From positions 148,738,001-148,802,000 of the forward strand of contig JBITNC010000001.1 in the NCBI GenBank assembly GCA_050084985.1: 64,000 bases of DNA, written 5' to 3'. The stretch comes from Nageia nagi. Its lineage: Eukaryota > Pinophyta. Made by a program: the position numbers and the translations under genes. The notes below the pieces were generated by a model, which was given only the letters and a program-made list of their open reading frames with translations, did no database searches and was not told the origin of the DNA. Shown here piece after piece: positions 33,845 through 45,639 of this stretch (its first letter is position 1; each line of letters begins with the position of its first letter).

Positions 33845-33940
33845 TTATGATACGTATGAGAGCTAAAACTCTATGCTAAGAGGCTTGTAAGGATATAGTG
33901 ATATAGGAGCTAAAACTCTAGACTAAGGGGGCATTCATGA
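33845..33940. repeat. two more units of the AGCTAAAACTC repeat
   Basis: GAGAGCTAAAACTCTATGCT with AAGAGGCTTG, and GGAGCTAAAACTCTAGACTA. Same core as 30725..31065, so the PMD remnant is bracketed by this repeat. Confidence 0.75.
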
Positions 33941-34679
33941 ATTTTTAATTTGATACAATTTGGTTATGAAAAAGGACCATGGGATGTCCATTCCTAACAA
34001 AAATGGAGTGCCAATGCTCCTATTTTGACGTTAAAATGATCTCCCATTTTCTCCATCATGATATCGATTAATTCATCTATCCTACTATCAATTCCATTAG
34101 TGTTAGTAAGATCATGCATGTCTACCAAATGATGTAACCAGAGGGCCTCATGCCCCTACTAGTACTAGCTTCATTCTGTTATTTTTCTAGTTATGCCCCT
34201 ATGATAGTGTGCTCTTTCATTGTATTTCCTTATGTGTACAATATTCTTGCATTGTGTTGTGGCATGGGGTTCTTGTAAATCCCCAACTTCTCATTATTTA
34301 CATGTACAAGAGTCTTTTTCTCTTGTTCTTATTTTTCAAATGATATTGCTTTCTTGTGCACCAAATCTCGTTATCTTTAAACTTCTTGCATTCATATGTT
34401 TTATGTCCATGAACTATGATATCCACAAAATCCTCCTACAATTTTAGTGGCTTTTTGGTTCATAGGTGGTAGTTGAATCAAACCCTTTATAGTAATGATT
34501 GTAAAAACTCATCGTGGTCTTCCGTAATCTTAGTGTATACTAGAGCAGTTTTTTGCTTCGTTGGACAAGGTGTTTCTCTCATTATTGTAATTGTTGCTAT
34601 CATTCTCATAGTTTATCATTTCCTTTCCACTATTTTAAATTTATAAGAACCAATTTTTACCATGTGTTTTTCTTTTCAA

Positions 34680-36289
34680 ATCATGAACATAATCATCTCG
34701 GAGAGGGGTTGCTCTAGATAGTTGAAAAATTCCAGTATCATCTCATCTATAAGGGATTTTATCAACATATGTTTTAACTCTTTTTCACTCATATTCATAA
34801 ATGTTGCTATTTTCCTCCATGCTTTTACAAATTCATCAAATGATTGGTTCTCACCTTATCTCATTCTCCCTAAATCAATAAGGTTTGGTTTTCTTTTTAT
34901 GTTGTGTTGATATTGATTTAGGAATTCTTGTTTTAATTGCTCATAACTGGTGATACTTTGATTTTCAAGACTATAAAACCATTCAAAAGCTCCTTTCCCT
35001 AAACTAAGTTGAAATAATCTTGTTAACATATCTATATCATGTTGATGGTTACAAGTTGCTTCCTTAAAGATCGTGATGTGTATTATTGGATCATTAATGC
35101 CATCATATTTACTGAAATTTATATCTTCCCCTTCCCATGTTTTGCCTTTTATTTTTGCACAAAAGGGGTGTCTTTCATTTAGTTGTTCACCCTCTTTTCC
35201 TTTACTCAATAATATTGGCCTCTTTAGTTGTTCAGCCATTACTTTTAGTTGTTTCATTCTTTTCTCTAATTTTTCTTTTTTGTTTTGTGCAATTACATTG
35301 TTATCATTTTTCTCATTCTCTAGGAGATCAGGTTTTTCAATTTCTTCCTCATTCTCATATTCAAGTATTTTAGGGGTAAATCTCCCATTTTGATCTCTCC
35401 ATTCTTGGATTAGTTATCTGTATAATTTTCTTATAATTACTTTCTTTACACATAGTTGAGCTTTTTGATAAGACTGTGTGCTTATTATTTTTCTCACTTC
35501 CATCTCTTTAATCTCTTTTTCTCTATCTAACCAGTAAAGATAAGAATTGATAAGTTCTTGTGCCATAGGGTCAATTTCAAGTTCTATCTCTATTTCACTA
35601 TCTGACTCATCATCAAATTCTATCGTTTCATCATCTAAATGTTCATAATTAGCCTCTTGTTATGTTATTGGTTCATGACTTTTGAAATTTTCCATAAGTG
35701 TTAGGGATAATGAAGGTTGATGAAGGTTTGACTCATGATGAAAGGATTTTGGTGAGGACTAAGCATATAAAAATTCACATGGCTTTCCATAGAAAAAATG
35801 GGCCATGGGTGGTCCTATTTTGATCTATTAAGGTGTACATTAAAAGGGCTAGCTTAGCAAGCAGTATCCTAGAAGGTGACCTAAGATTGCTTACGATCAA
35901 AAATTCATAGATGATATGTAATGAATGAGTTATGGTAGGATCTCTGGTAAACCTATACAATATCCTGAGGTGTTTTATGAATTTTTGTACCAACCTTAGT
36001 TTATCTTCCATGAGGTTTAGATTATTAGATTTTTTAGATCAATAGAGGGCTAATTGTAATTTATTTCAAAAGGTTGAATTATTTCTTCTTTAGGGTTCTC
36101 ATTGTCTTTAGAGGCTCCATGATAAGATTCATCATCCAAAAAATCGATTTCAATAGCCAAAGGGACACTATCTTTATTTAACCTAGCACTTTTTCTCATT
36201 GATGTCACGTCTTTCCATGATTTTCTTTTTCTTTTTGTTGGCTCAAGTTTTGATTGGTTTAATGGGAAGAGATCTAATGAATTTTTCAT
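34680..36289 (-). pseudogene. gag remnant of the nested retroelement
   Basis: The best frame is 35257-34856 (MKQLKVMAEQLKRPILLSK..., then INFSKYDGINDPIIHITIF, TRLFQLSLGKGAFEWFYSL and YEQLKQEFLNQYQ), a retrotransposon gag core with the usual 'Y.G..DP..H...F' and 'W...L...I..W..L...F...' spacing. It runs on, after shifts, as SFDEFVKAWRKIATFMN and KSLIDEMILEFFNYL to about 34690. Upstream, 36289-36050 (MKNSLDLFPLNQ...) begins 40-50 bases after the primer-binding site and may be the original start. Several frameshifts and stops; no zinc knuckle or protease follows. Confidence 0.75.
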
Positions 36290-36328
36290 ATATTTATTTA
36301 TTTTTTTTAGAAGTTGAGGTTCATGTTA

Positions 36329-36337
36329 GGTTCACCA
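36329..36337 (-). other. primer-binding site of the nested element
   Basis: The minus strand reads TGGTGAACC two bases inside the right LTR. This differs from the initiator-Met type used by the other elements here. The donor tRNA cannot be named from nine bases. Confidence 0.55.
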
Positions 36338-36339
36338 AA

Positions 36340-37162
36340 TGTTTACAAATATTTTGAGGATGCAAATCAATAAATAATTACAAACCCAAGATACTTATTT
36401 TCAAGCTATGGATAGCAATTTAAACCACATAGAAAAACTAAAAGAAGAAGATCGCCACTCTAGAATTAGGACAACAATACCAATTAAGAATTGTAATTTA
36501 TGTACTTACCTTACAAAGCATACCTAACATCAAAGAACAATGATATATTTGATGCATTGATGGTAAAAGAATCCTTCTCTGAAAGTTGTGACTTGAAATA
36601 TTACAAAAATAAGATTGCAAGCGATTTATATGTTATTCATAAGGAGCATCGATGATGCATTTAGCATGAATAAGGAGCATTTATGATCTTCATTAGAGTG
36701 CCTTTGGTTCTCAAATAGAGTCAAGTACTCACATATGGATGTTTCAAATAGAGATGCGATGTCAATATAGATTATCAACATTAGAACAACTCACATAAGG
36801 AAGTACACAAACCACAGCCTTGAATGGTGGCATCAAGAGACATCTAAAGGATTGCCACCACCAAGACCAGATATGGGATCTTGTATCTCCTTAATGTGGA
36901 CTTACTATTAGATGTTTATTTATATAGATAATAATATGAAATACTCCTTAGGTCGGCATGTACCTACATAAATAGGGTTAGCCCATAATACATAATGATA
37001 TTCAAGACAACCATTGATATCATAACCATATTCAAAATAAACATTAACATTATGGTCATATTCAATATAAGCATTGATATCATTGCATTAAATATTCTAG
37101 GTGTGTATTAGTGCAAGAAAATGTATTTATTTAAATGCTTAAATAAATTTTATGTGATAACA
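36340..37162 (-). repeat. LTR of the nested element (right, 5' LTR)
   Basis: Starts TGTTTACAAATATTTTGAGG and ends GTGATAACA; see the left copy. Confidence 0.9.
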
Positions 37163-37167
37163 GACAT
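37163..37167. repeat. target-site duplication GACAT (right)
   Basis: Matches 29508..29512. Confidence 0.88.
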
Positions 37168-37210
37168 GTTGAGGTTGAATCTTCAAATCAAATGCATTCA
37201 ATTCTCAACA
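37168..37210 (-). repeat. copia 3' LTR, second part (43 bp)
   Basis: Continues the LTR after the nested element: GTTGAGGTTGAATCTTCAAA..., matching 41993..42035, and ends TCTCAACA. Confidence 0.85.
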
Positions 37211-37214
37211 TTCT

Positions 37215-40200
37215 TCTCCTTGATGTTGAGAGGGCTCACCAATGAGTCTCTTAGCATCAAAAACTGAGTGTTTACAACACCCTTTATGAATACATTCACT
37301 AATTGCTCCTTGGTGTTATAGTATTGAAGCTTAATTTTTTTCTCCAATATGTCACTAATGAAGTGATACTTCAATTCAAAGTGTTATGACATGCCATGGT
37401 GGACTAAATTGTGTGCCAAGTGAATGGAACTTTTGTTATCACAAAATAGAATAGTTAGTCCATGTTATTTCTCACCAATCTCCTCCAAAATCTTCCTAAG
37501 CCACAATGCTTATGCTCCTGCTATAGTAAGGGCAATATACTCAACTTCACAAGAGGGAAGTGCTACAAATCCTTGCTTGTTTGACCTCCAAGTGATCAAC
37601 CCTATACCAAGTAAGAAATAATTCCTTGAAGTGGACTTTATATCATCCAAATTGATTCCCCATTAAAAATCATTAAAACCAAATAATTTTTTCTTCTCCA
37701 CATGAGAATAATGGATATCAAAGTCAATGGTGCCTCTAACATATCTCAGAATTTTCTTAGCAGCCTTCAAATGAAACATAAAAGGATCAATCATATATTT
37801 AGACACCAAAGAGATAATATATTCAATGTTTGGCCTAGTATTTGGAAAAAACATTAGGTTCCCAACTATACTTCTATACTATATCATATTTTCTTTATCA
37901 ACCCCATCAACCTTGCACAATAATTCACCATGAACTACATTAGTAGAAATAGGGTTGATATAATTCATGTCATACTTCTTGAGCATGTTCTTTGCATATT
38001 TACTTTGATAAATGAAAATGTGGCCTTGGCTCTGGTAGACCTCCATGCCAAGAAAGTATTTCATCAGGTCTAAATATTTCATCTCAAATTCTCTCATCAC
38101 ATCAAACTTAAACTGATATTTCAACATGGAATACTTCCCAAACAAGTTAAATCATCTATATACAAGCACACAAGCAAGATAGCTCATTACCTTATTTCTT
38201 GGAGTAGAGTGTTATCTCACTCTTGCTCCTTAAGAAGCCAAAATTTTAGAAGTATCCATCCATCCTAGTGTACGAAGCTTGTGGAGCTTGCTTGAGGCCA
38301 TACAAGGCCTTCTTCAACCTATGCACTTGATGTTCTTTGCCTTGCACTTCAAATCCTTTGGGTTGTTGTACTTATACATATTCATCCAATAGTCATTTAA
38401 GAATGCACTTTTAGCATCCATGTGATGTACATTCCAATACTTTTAGGTTGTCAATGATAGAACTATCTTCACTATTTCTTGCCTTACAAATGTTGCAAAG
38501 GTATCTTCATAATGAAATCCATATTTTTGGGTGTACCTCTTAGATACCAACCTTGTCTTTGTACCTTTTTGTACTTTCACCACTATTATATTTTGCCTTG
38601 TAGATCCATTTAGAGCTTACAAACCTATTTCTTTTGGGCAGCTCACAAAGCTCATAAGTATCATGTTTTATAATGGAGTTCATCTCCTCTTGCATGGCTT
38701 TCAACCACACATCCTTGGTACAAGATTTTTCATAGCAAGGTGGTTCAATCTAAAAGAGTCCCTTTTGGCCATAAAGCAATGCATATTTCACAACATTTCC
38801 TTTGGGATCACCTTCATTTGCATCTCCATACATGTGGATGTTCTCAAGTCTTTGGACAATTTGATCCATTTCATGGTGTTGGCTTCTAGTAAGTATTTAA
38901 TGAAAATTCAAAATCAAAACTTGAGATAGAGGATGGTTTTTGAAATGATTCTTACCTCTCTTGATCTTTATCACATCATCACTCACATTCAGAGAGTTGT
39001 CACTTGAAGAGGGGCTGGAACTACTAAACTTTGGACTATTGTAGGGGTTGGTTAGTGGACTTATGAGTGGTTAAATTTGAAGGTTAGGCAGTATATTAAC
39101 CTTCATAGTTAAAGATTTTCTCTGATTGGGTTGCACACTATATTCACACATGGGCTCACCACATGGATGGGTTGCACAATACCATGATCAACATATAATT
39201 TTTTTTTACCATAAACTCCCCCTTCATAAAAAATGACATCTCTTGAGATAATAATCTTACAAGTTTTGGGATTGTAGAGTTTGTATACCTTATTTTCTTT
39301 ATTATACCTAATAAAAATGCAAGGTTCACTCTTAGCATCAAGTTTCCTCCTAGTCTCATCTAGCACATAAGCATATGCAAAATACCCAAACACTTTGAAA
39401 TTCCTCATTGTAGGATTCTTCTCATTCCATGCTTCGTAAGGAGTCATTTTCTCCATACTACTAGTGGGACTCTTATTCAAAATATACATAATTGTTTTAA
39501 TTGCATTATCCCAATACATATTGTGAGATTTCTTTATTTACAATATACTCCTTACCATTTTAATAATATTTCTATTATTTTGTTTGGCTACTCCATTTTT
39601 TGTGCGGATTATATGCAACTGTGAGTTGCCTCTTGATGCCAAAGTCTTTACAAAAATGAAAAATTCATTAGAACAAAACTCTCCACCCCTATCACTTCTC
39701 AAGAATTTAATCTTTTTTCTACTATAAGTTTCTAGTTTTTTTTTTAATTCTTTGAAACAAATAAAAGCCTCATCCCTGTGTTAAATAAAAAACAATTGAA
39801 AAAATATTAAGTAATCATCAATAAAAGTATGAAAGTAGTAATTCTTGCCTAAACTTCAAGTTTGCATTGGGACATAAATATTAGAGTGGATCAATAGGAA
39901 TGGTTATGAGGCCCTCCATGCTTTTCCTTTATCAAATTTTTATCTTGAGTTCTTTGTTAATGCACACCCTGCGTAAAAAGCCTTAGGATCATCTACCTTT
40001 GACAAACCATGAACAAGATCATGAGACAACTTCAAGCTATTAAAATTTAAGTGGACAAATTTGAGATTCCATAACCAATACATGTTATCAACAACCACAT
40101 TTTCAAGCTAATTATCACTTTATTTTCTAAACTTTATTGGAAATAATCTATTACTAGTTATATGAAAAGTAGTAACATGCATATGCCCATGATTCTTGTC

Positions 40201-41340
40201 AAAAATTTCATATTTCTTATCTTCAAGAATTGATTTATAATTATTCTCCATCATTTTCACAACACTTAATAAATTGTATTTCAGATCTAGAGTGTAGTAA
40301 ATACATTGGACACTTTTCTTTCCTTTACTTAAAACACTCCTTTTCCAACCACCTACAATGCTTTATCATTTCTAATCCTTATGTTGGACTTGTAAGAATG
40401 GTCCATAGATGAGAGTAGCTCCCCCTTTCATGTCATATGGTTGGAGCAACTAGTACTAAGTATCCATTTCTCTTCACGAGATTTATTAGCAACCATCTCC
40501 AATGATAATAACAAAGTATGTTCTCCGTTTTGCTCCTGTTCACCAAAGTGATTTGATCTCCCTTCATTTGCGGTGTGCTTTAATGTACACTCATGCTTAA
40601 AATGCCAAAACTTATTGCAATGATAGATTGCATTCTTATCTTGTCAACATTGCCTCTGTCTCTACCAGTAGAATAAGGCTAGCCTCTCCCTTGGCCTCTT
40701 CCTTTTCCACTTGAACTCACCTTAACCTCTTTTGTAGCAATGCTTTTTCTTCCACATTAGTAATAATAGTAGTGTCTTTAAGCCTCTCCTCATGTGAAAT
40801 GATAGAGCTGATGAGTTAATTAAACCCAAGAGTTGGGATATTTTTACTCTCCTCTATGATAATGTCCACATGATTCCACTTGGAGGTAAGTGTTCTCAGC
40901 ACCTTTTTTATAACAACTTCCTTGTCCAAGTTATCTCCAATAGTGACCATTTTATTAATAATGACTTTCACTCTTACAAAATAATCTCCATTTGATTCAT
41001 TTTCTTGCATATTAAGGTTCTCAAAATCTCTTCTAAGAGTTTGTAGCTTCACTTGTTTCACCTTATCACTTCCCTAATATCCATATATCAAGGCTATCCA
41101 TGCTTGTTGAGTTGTAGTACATCCAACAATCCTTGGAAAGATGCTCTTCTCAAGTGCAAATTGAAGATGGTAGAGAGCAAGATAATTTTTCTTTTAGGCC
41201 TCATTTCTTATTGGCTTTTTAGTTTCTATAAGAGCACTCCATTCATCTAGTTCAATATAGCCATCCATGACAACTTCCCAAAAATCTTTTCCCATGAGAA
41301 AAGTCTTCATTTTTATGCTCTAGCACTCATAATCTAATCC
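37215..41340 (-). pseudogene. copia gag-pol remnant
   Basis: Minus strand, in order: gag of UBN2 type (about 41340-40816, VKLQTLRRDFENLNMQENES, KVLRTLTSKWNHV); knuckle and pre-integrase region (about 40650-40400, very worn); integrase to its C-terminal part (39900-39109, with NKSPTSSMEKMTPYEAW and FKVFGYFAYAYV); RT (about 38900-37880, LKYFLGMEVYQS-like at 38080); and RNase H (37854-37420, SKYMIDPFMFHLKAAKKILRY and CDNKSSIHLAHNLV near 37440). Gag packages element RNA, and pol would cut, copy and insert it. Frames change repeatedly and stops are frequent, so it is inactive. The domain order INT before RT identifies Ty1/copia. Confidence 0.85.
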
Positions 41341-41479
41341 ATCAAATTATAGTATTGGAAGAGTGTTTGTATTTCTAACCATTGCACCAAGATAACAAGA
41401 AATCAATGTTATTAAAATAATTTTTGAGATAGCTATGAAGAATCCACAAGTTTACTCAAACCTACAAAACCAGCCCGGT

Positions 41480-41490
41480 CTCTAATACCA
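41480..41490 (-). other. primer-binding site of the copia element
   Basis: The minus strand reads TGGTATTAGAG, three bases after the LTR end; one change from the initiator-Met type. Confidence 0.78.
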
Positions 41491-41493
41491 TAA

Positions 41494-42035
41494 TGATAGT
41501 TACAATAAGATCAAATAAACCACATACATTCAATGGAGAATAAATAAAATGAATCAAGATAATAATGCGAGAATAATAAAGCTTTCAAATTCCATTAATG
41601 AATTTCTCAAATACAATAACAACCCCAAATAATAGTTAGGTTCTCAAAGCTCACACAACTAAGCTAGAACAAGCAAAAAACACTCTCAATATCACTATAT
41701 TATAATCCTCAAGAAGAAATCATAATTGCAGTTCTAACCTATAGGATTCATAAGGAATACATTACAATAAGAATATGTTTCAAATTAATAAGAGATCATT
41801 ACAAAAAGTGTAAGAAATAATGCAAAAAAATTCACAAATGAATCTTTTGATGAAACACAATGGTATTTAGGAAGCTTGCCATAAACATCATAATATTTTA
41901 AAAATGCTTAGGCAATTCTAGAACATGGTAGCATTTGAAGTCAAAAGATGTAGGAGTAACATGTCTGGTCATAAAAATCACCAAGATGATATGTTGAGAT
42001 CAAATCTTCAAATCAAATGTGCTCAATTCTCAACA
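41494..42035 (-). repeat. copia 5' LTR (right), 542 bp
   Basis: Starts TGATAGTTAC and ends TCTCAACA. Same total length as the left LTR once the nested element and one GACAT are removed. Confidence 0.88.
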
Positions 42036-45000
42036 TTCCCATGATTGATGAAGGATAGAAGATAAGTGTGTAAATTTTAGGATTAAGGTATTGTATTCAA
42101 CCTATATAAAATGAATCCTAAAACACCTTCATATGCATGATATTTAATGCATTTGACATGTTGACTTGATATTATACTTAATCATTTATAATGCATTTAA
42201 ATTAAATGATAATTTAATTATTTACGATTGTAAAGATTGATTGGTGTTTCTTCTCTTCTAAAAAAGACGAGTGGACATAATTTTGATGGAAATTGTCAAG
42301 TATTCCAATCCCAAACCATCTTGAAGGGAATATGTGAAAATTCCCAAAACCATTGTAAGAGAATAAAATGTTTCCATATATATGCAATGCATGGGAGTAA
42401 AACACTACTTATGCTTTGGAAAAGATGACAATGTTGATATGCTTATATACAATCCTAAGTCTAAAGAAGTGGACTTGTCTTCCACCATGTCCCTTGAGGA
42501 ACTTACATAAATGTTGTCCACAAATGTACAACCATGCCTATGATTCAACATGTTTAATGGTTGTTTAGCCTTCATTGATATGATATTAGTAATTTCATGT
42601 AACCTTCAATTTGCTTGCTTTGGAACTTTGAGTAGTATGAGGGAAAATATTTATTCATGTTCAAGAATAGATAACTTGTATTTGTCATGGTTGTAGGTGT
42701 TATTTAAATTTGAAGGATCTAAATCTATATTCATATATTGTTGCTATTTATTTTTAAGCTATCTCTTTTTAATTTTAAAGACATAAGAGAGAACATAGAA
42801 TAACCAAAACAAGCTTGACAATTTTATTATACAACTTAATTATATGAGAAATAATAATTTACATACCTAATTTATATATATTTACTTTTGTCCTATTGGT
42901 TCTACAAACCAAGGGGTTTAAAAAAATGTTATCAGACTTATTTATCTATTTATCATTTAACATGTTTCAAATGCTAAACCAATGCATTTATCTGTAATGC
43001 ACTATGTAATGTATCTATTAATGTACATATATCATTTTATTCATATAATCTCCATAAGTCATGCACATAATACAAAGCTTAATTAATGCATGTGTGTTAG
43101 TTACTTCATCCATATAACTCTCATAGATGAAGTTACTTTATTCACATAATGCAAAGTTGTATGTTTATCAATGGAATTATGTTATATTCACATGACTCAC
43201 ATAAGACATGTTACATCATTTTCATAATTCAATTTCTTCAATGCAAACATAATATTTCCATCAATACCTAAAAATGTTTATCCATGCCATTTCAAACATT
43301 TCATTATGAATATAGTTATTTCATTCAATAATGTAATATTGCTTTAGATGATAATCTATGCTTATATGAAACCCTAACTTTTGTATGTTAATCTCTTAAT
43401 ATTTAACAGATATGCCATGTATCTATAACTTAGATAACCTTAATAAATTATTTTTCTTTTAACATTTGTTTCCATAAGGGATTCTTTATTGTTTTATAAT
43501 AGGTTCTTCCTATACATATCACCTTCTTGTGATTCATTAGCTATTAAATGAACATCAAACTAAATGTCCAATAATTAAGTTGCAACGATCAAAAGAGCAT
43601 TTAACTTAGTATATGGAATTCAATCCAACATTCTTACTTACTTTGTTGATCAATTTAAACTTATTTCCTATCACCATTATAATGTGGTATTTATATTATT
43701 AACACTTAAATGGTTGCAAGTTAATTGAGTTACACTACAAGTTTCTTCTACAAGTGCCCATTGAAATTGCTTTCTTTAAAGGAGTAACATCAATTTCTTA
43801 TAAAACCTAAAAATTTCCATGTCTATACTTATCATGTTAATAGATTTAAGTAATACCCATAACCTTAATTCCTTTTTTTATGATATTCATAATTATATGA
43901 TGTCACCATTATTTTTTATGCAAGTTTAAGTTTATACCAACACCTAAACTTAGGCTTTCTTGAATTGTTTAACTTTTATATGATAGTTCATGGTTTCTCT
44001 TAAAATATTATTATATAGTTTGTTTCTTAGTAATACCAAAAACCAAAAAGCCCATGCATATGGTATACTTTGGTTTTCTCAATTATTCATTTTTTATCAA
44101 AAATAAATTTTTTGAAGGTGGTAGGCTCAAATTATCTGATACCCACTAAAGATTTAAGGTTGGAGGAGATGTCGATTGCAGAATCTATGTTCAGCCTTCA
44201 AGAAATGATAGGCTAATGAACTTGAAAAATTCATAAACTTAACTTGATCAAAATATCAAATATTGTATATGTTTATAAAGGCATATAAGATATATTTCCA
44301 ATAATTAGTTACATGCCTTAATCCTAAAAGTATAACTCTAAATATTCTCTTCATAAGTTGAGGTCCCTAAACTGCATTATGGTCACCAAGATAATGCTGT
44401 CAGGAATATGGTCACCAAAGAGTGGCGATTTACCCATTGATAAACAAAAATAAGTATATTATGTTATATACTATTGGGTAGAATCATAACTTCCAATATA
44501 TAAAGAATCAACTCAAAAGGAGTTTTTAATATTTAGCAATTCTTGCCAAAATAAAAGGTTTTTAGTGGGTTACCTAAATAAGACTATATGGATAGTGCCA
44601 AAAGAACAATTTGGTGAAGTGGTAATTTATATTCAAAGGGTATAGTTTTATGTATGTATGGAAAGGGAAATAATTATACTTTCAAATAATAGAATACAAA
44701 CAAACAATGGAGCAAAATAAATATGGAAAATCTTAGGTAAAATTGAATGTATTCATAGATTGCTATTGAGAAAGACTAGGTAAGTGCATTGTGGAAAATT
44801 GTTGATGGTGGTGGATATTTACATACAAAGTATGGAAAATATTATATGGTTGTAAAAGTATATAAAAATATAATTGAATAAAAAAAATAACCACATTAAA
44901 ATTAGGTCTATAATAAAATTTATAACCCCTAAAAGCAAATAAATTTGAAAATGAATAGTTTGATACAACTACAATTATATCTTGATCTAGTGCAAGAAAT

Positions 45001-45599
45001 AAAAAAATAAATGAATATCGACTAGGCTAAAATACCATGAAATAGGTTAATATGATATTAGTTTGGCATGTAAGGCACAAACTTTGCAATTAGGAGATGA
45101 TGAGAATGTAATAATACATCCAGGACAAAAACCCAAAAATAAAAACGAAAATTAATATATTACTCATGTATATGAATCAATGTTTCAAATTGTATGTATG
45201 GACAATGTGGTTGCGGTATGAATGTATCAATTTCTTATATGGATGTATCAAATTATAAGTATTCATGATCAATTTGTTATATGTATATATGGATGATATT
45301 CAAATTATATGTATAGAACTAATTGTGTATCAATCGATGTATCAAAATAATTTACACTACTTTTTTACATTTTTTATTCTAAATTAAAAGTTTGTAACAA
45401 CTTATTTTAAAGGAAATAAATAATACTTCTCAGCGTGATCGATCAAGAACGATAACTGTTACACCAACATTGCATGAGAACTGTTACACCAATATTGCAT
45501 CGAAATCATGTAAGTAGGAATGATAAAAAGACACTATGAAAAGCATGGATAGAACATCAATAAGCAAAGTTTATGTTTGAAGCAAATCCAATAGCTCTT
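42036..45599. other. AT-rich stretch with one LTR-like relic
   Basis: No gene recognised. The part at about 42800-42955 (GAGAAATAATAATTTACATAC ... GACTTATTTATCTA) resembles 57940..58063 and may be the remains of an LTR of that family. A sequence resembling a primer-binding site on the minus strand (TGGGTATCAGATAATTTGAG) lies near 44129-44148, without clear LTR ends. Confidence 0.35.
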
Positions 45600-45639
45600 A
45601 TTCAAATACCTATGTTGGATTCAAGAATCGATGATGATG

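Larger units (their letters stand above)
29513..37162 (-). mobile_element. nested LTR retroelement with gag and an antisense plant mobile domain gene
   Basis: LTRs at 29513..30330 (818 bp) and 36340..37162 (823 bp), both TGTTTACAAATATTT...TAACA, flanked by a perfect GACAT duplication (29508..29512 and 37163..37167). A purine tract (AAAGTGGGGCATA on the minus strand) lies just inside the left LTR and a primer-binding site (TGGTGAACC on the minus strand, 36329..36337) just inside the right, so the element reads on the minus strand. A gag remnant is at about 34680..36289. No protease, RT or integrase is visible. Instead, 31528..33730 on the plus strand holds a plant mobile domain gene remnant. 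It is therefore non-autonomous. Confidence 0.88.
29014..42035 (-). mobile_element. Ty1/copia retrotransposon, split by a nested element
   Basis: The left LTR is in two parts, 29014..29512 and 37168..37210 (together 542 bp). The right LTR is 41494..42035, also 542 bp. Reading on the minus strand, the primer-binding site (41480..41490), gag, zinc knuckle, integrase, RT and RNase H follow in copia order to the purine tract at 37211..37221. Frames carry many stops, and the outer flanks (TTTCA left, TTCCC right) no longer match well, so it is old. The nested element at 29513..37162 lies inside its 3' LTR. Confidence 0.88.

Noticed and set aside
44129-44148. Primer-binding-like sequence TGGGTATCAGATAATTTGAG on the minus strand
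   Set aside because: An extra G and no LTR boundary or purine tract nearby; too weak to call an element.
45351-45375. CACTAC string as the left end of the TNP2 transposon
   Set aside because: It continues CACTACTTTTTTACATT, whereas the right end predicts CACTACTACCAAAAGG, and the preceding bases TTA do not match AAA after the right end.
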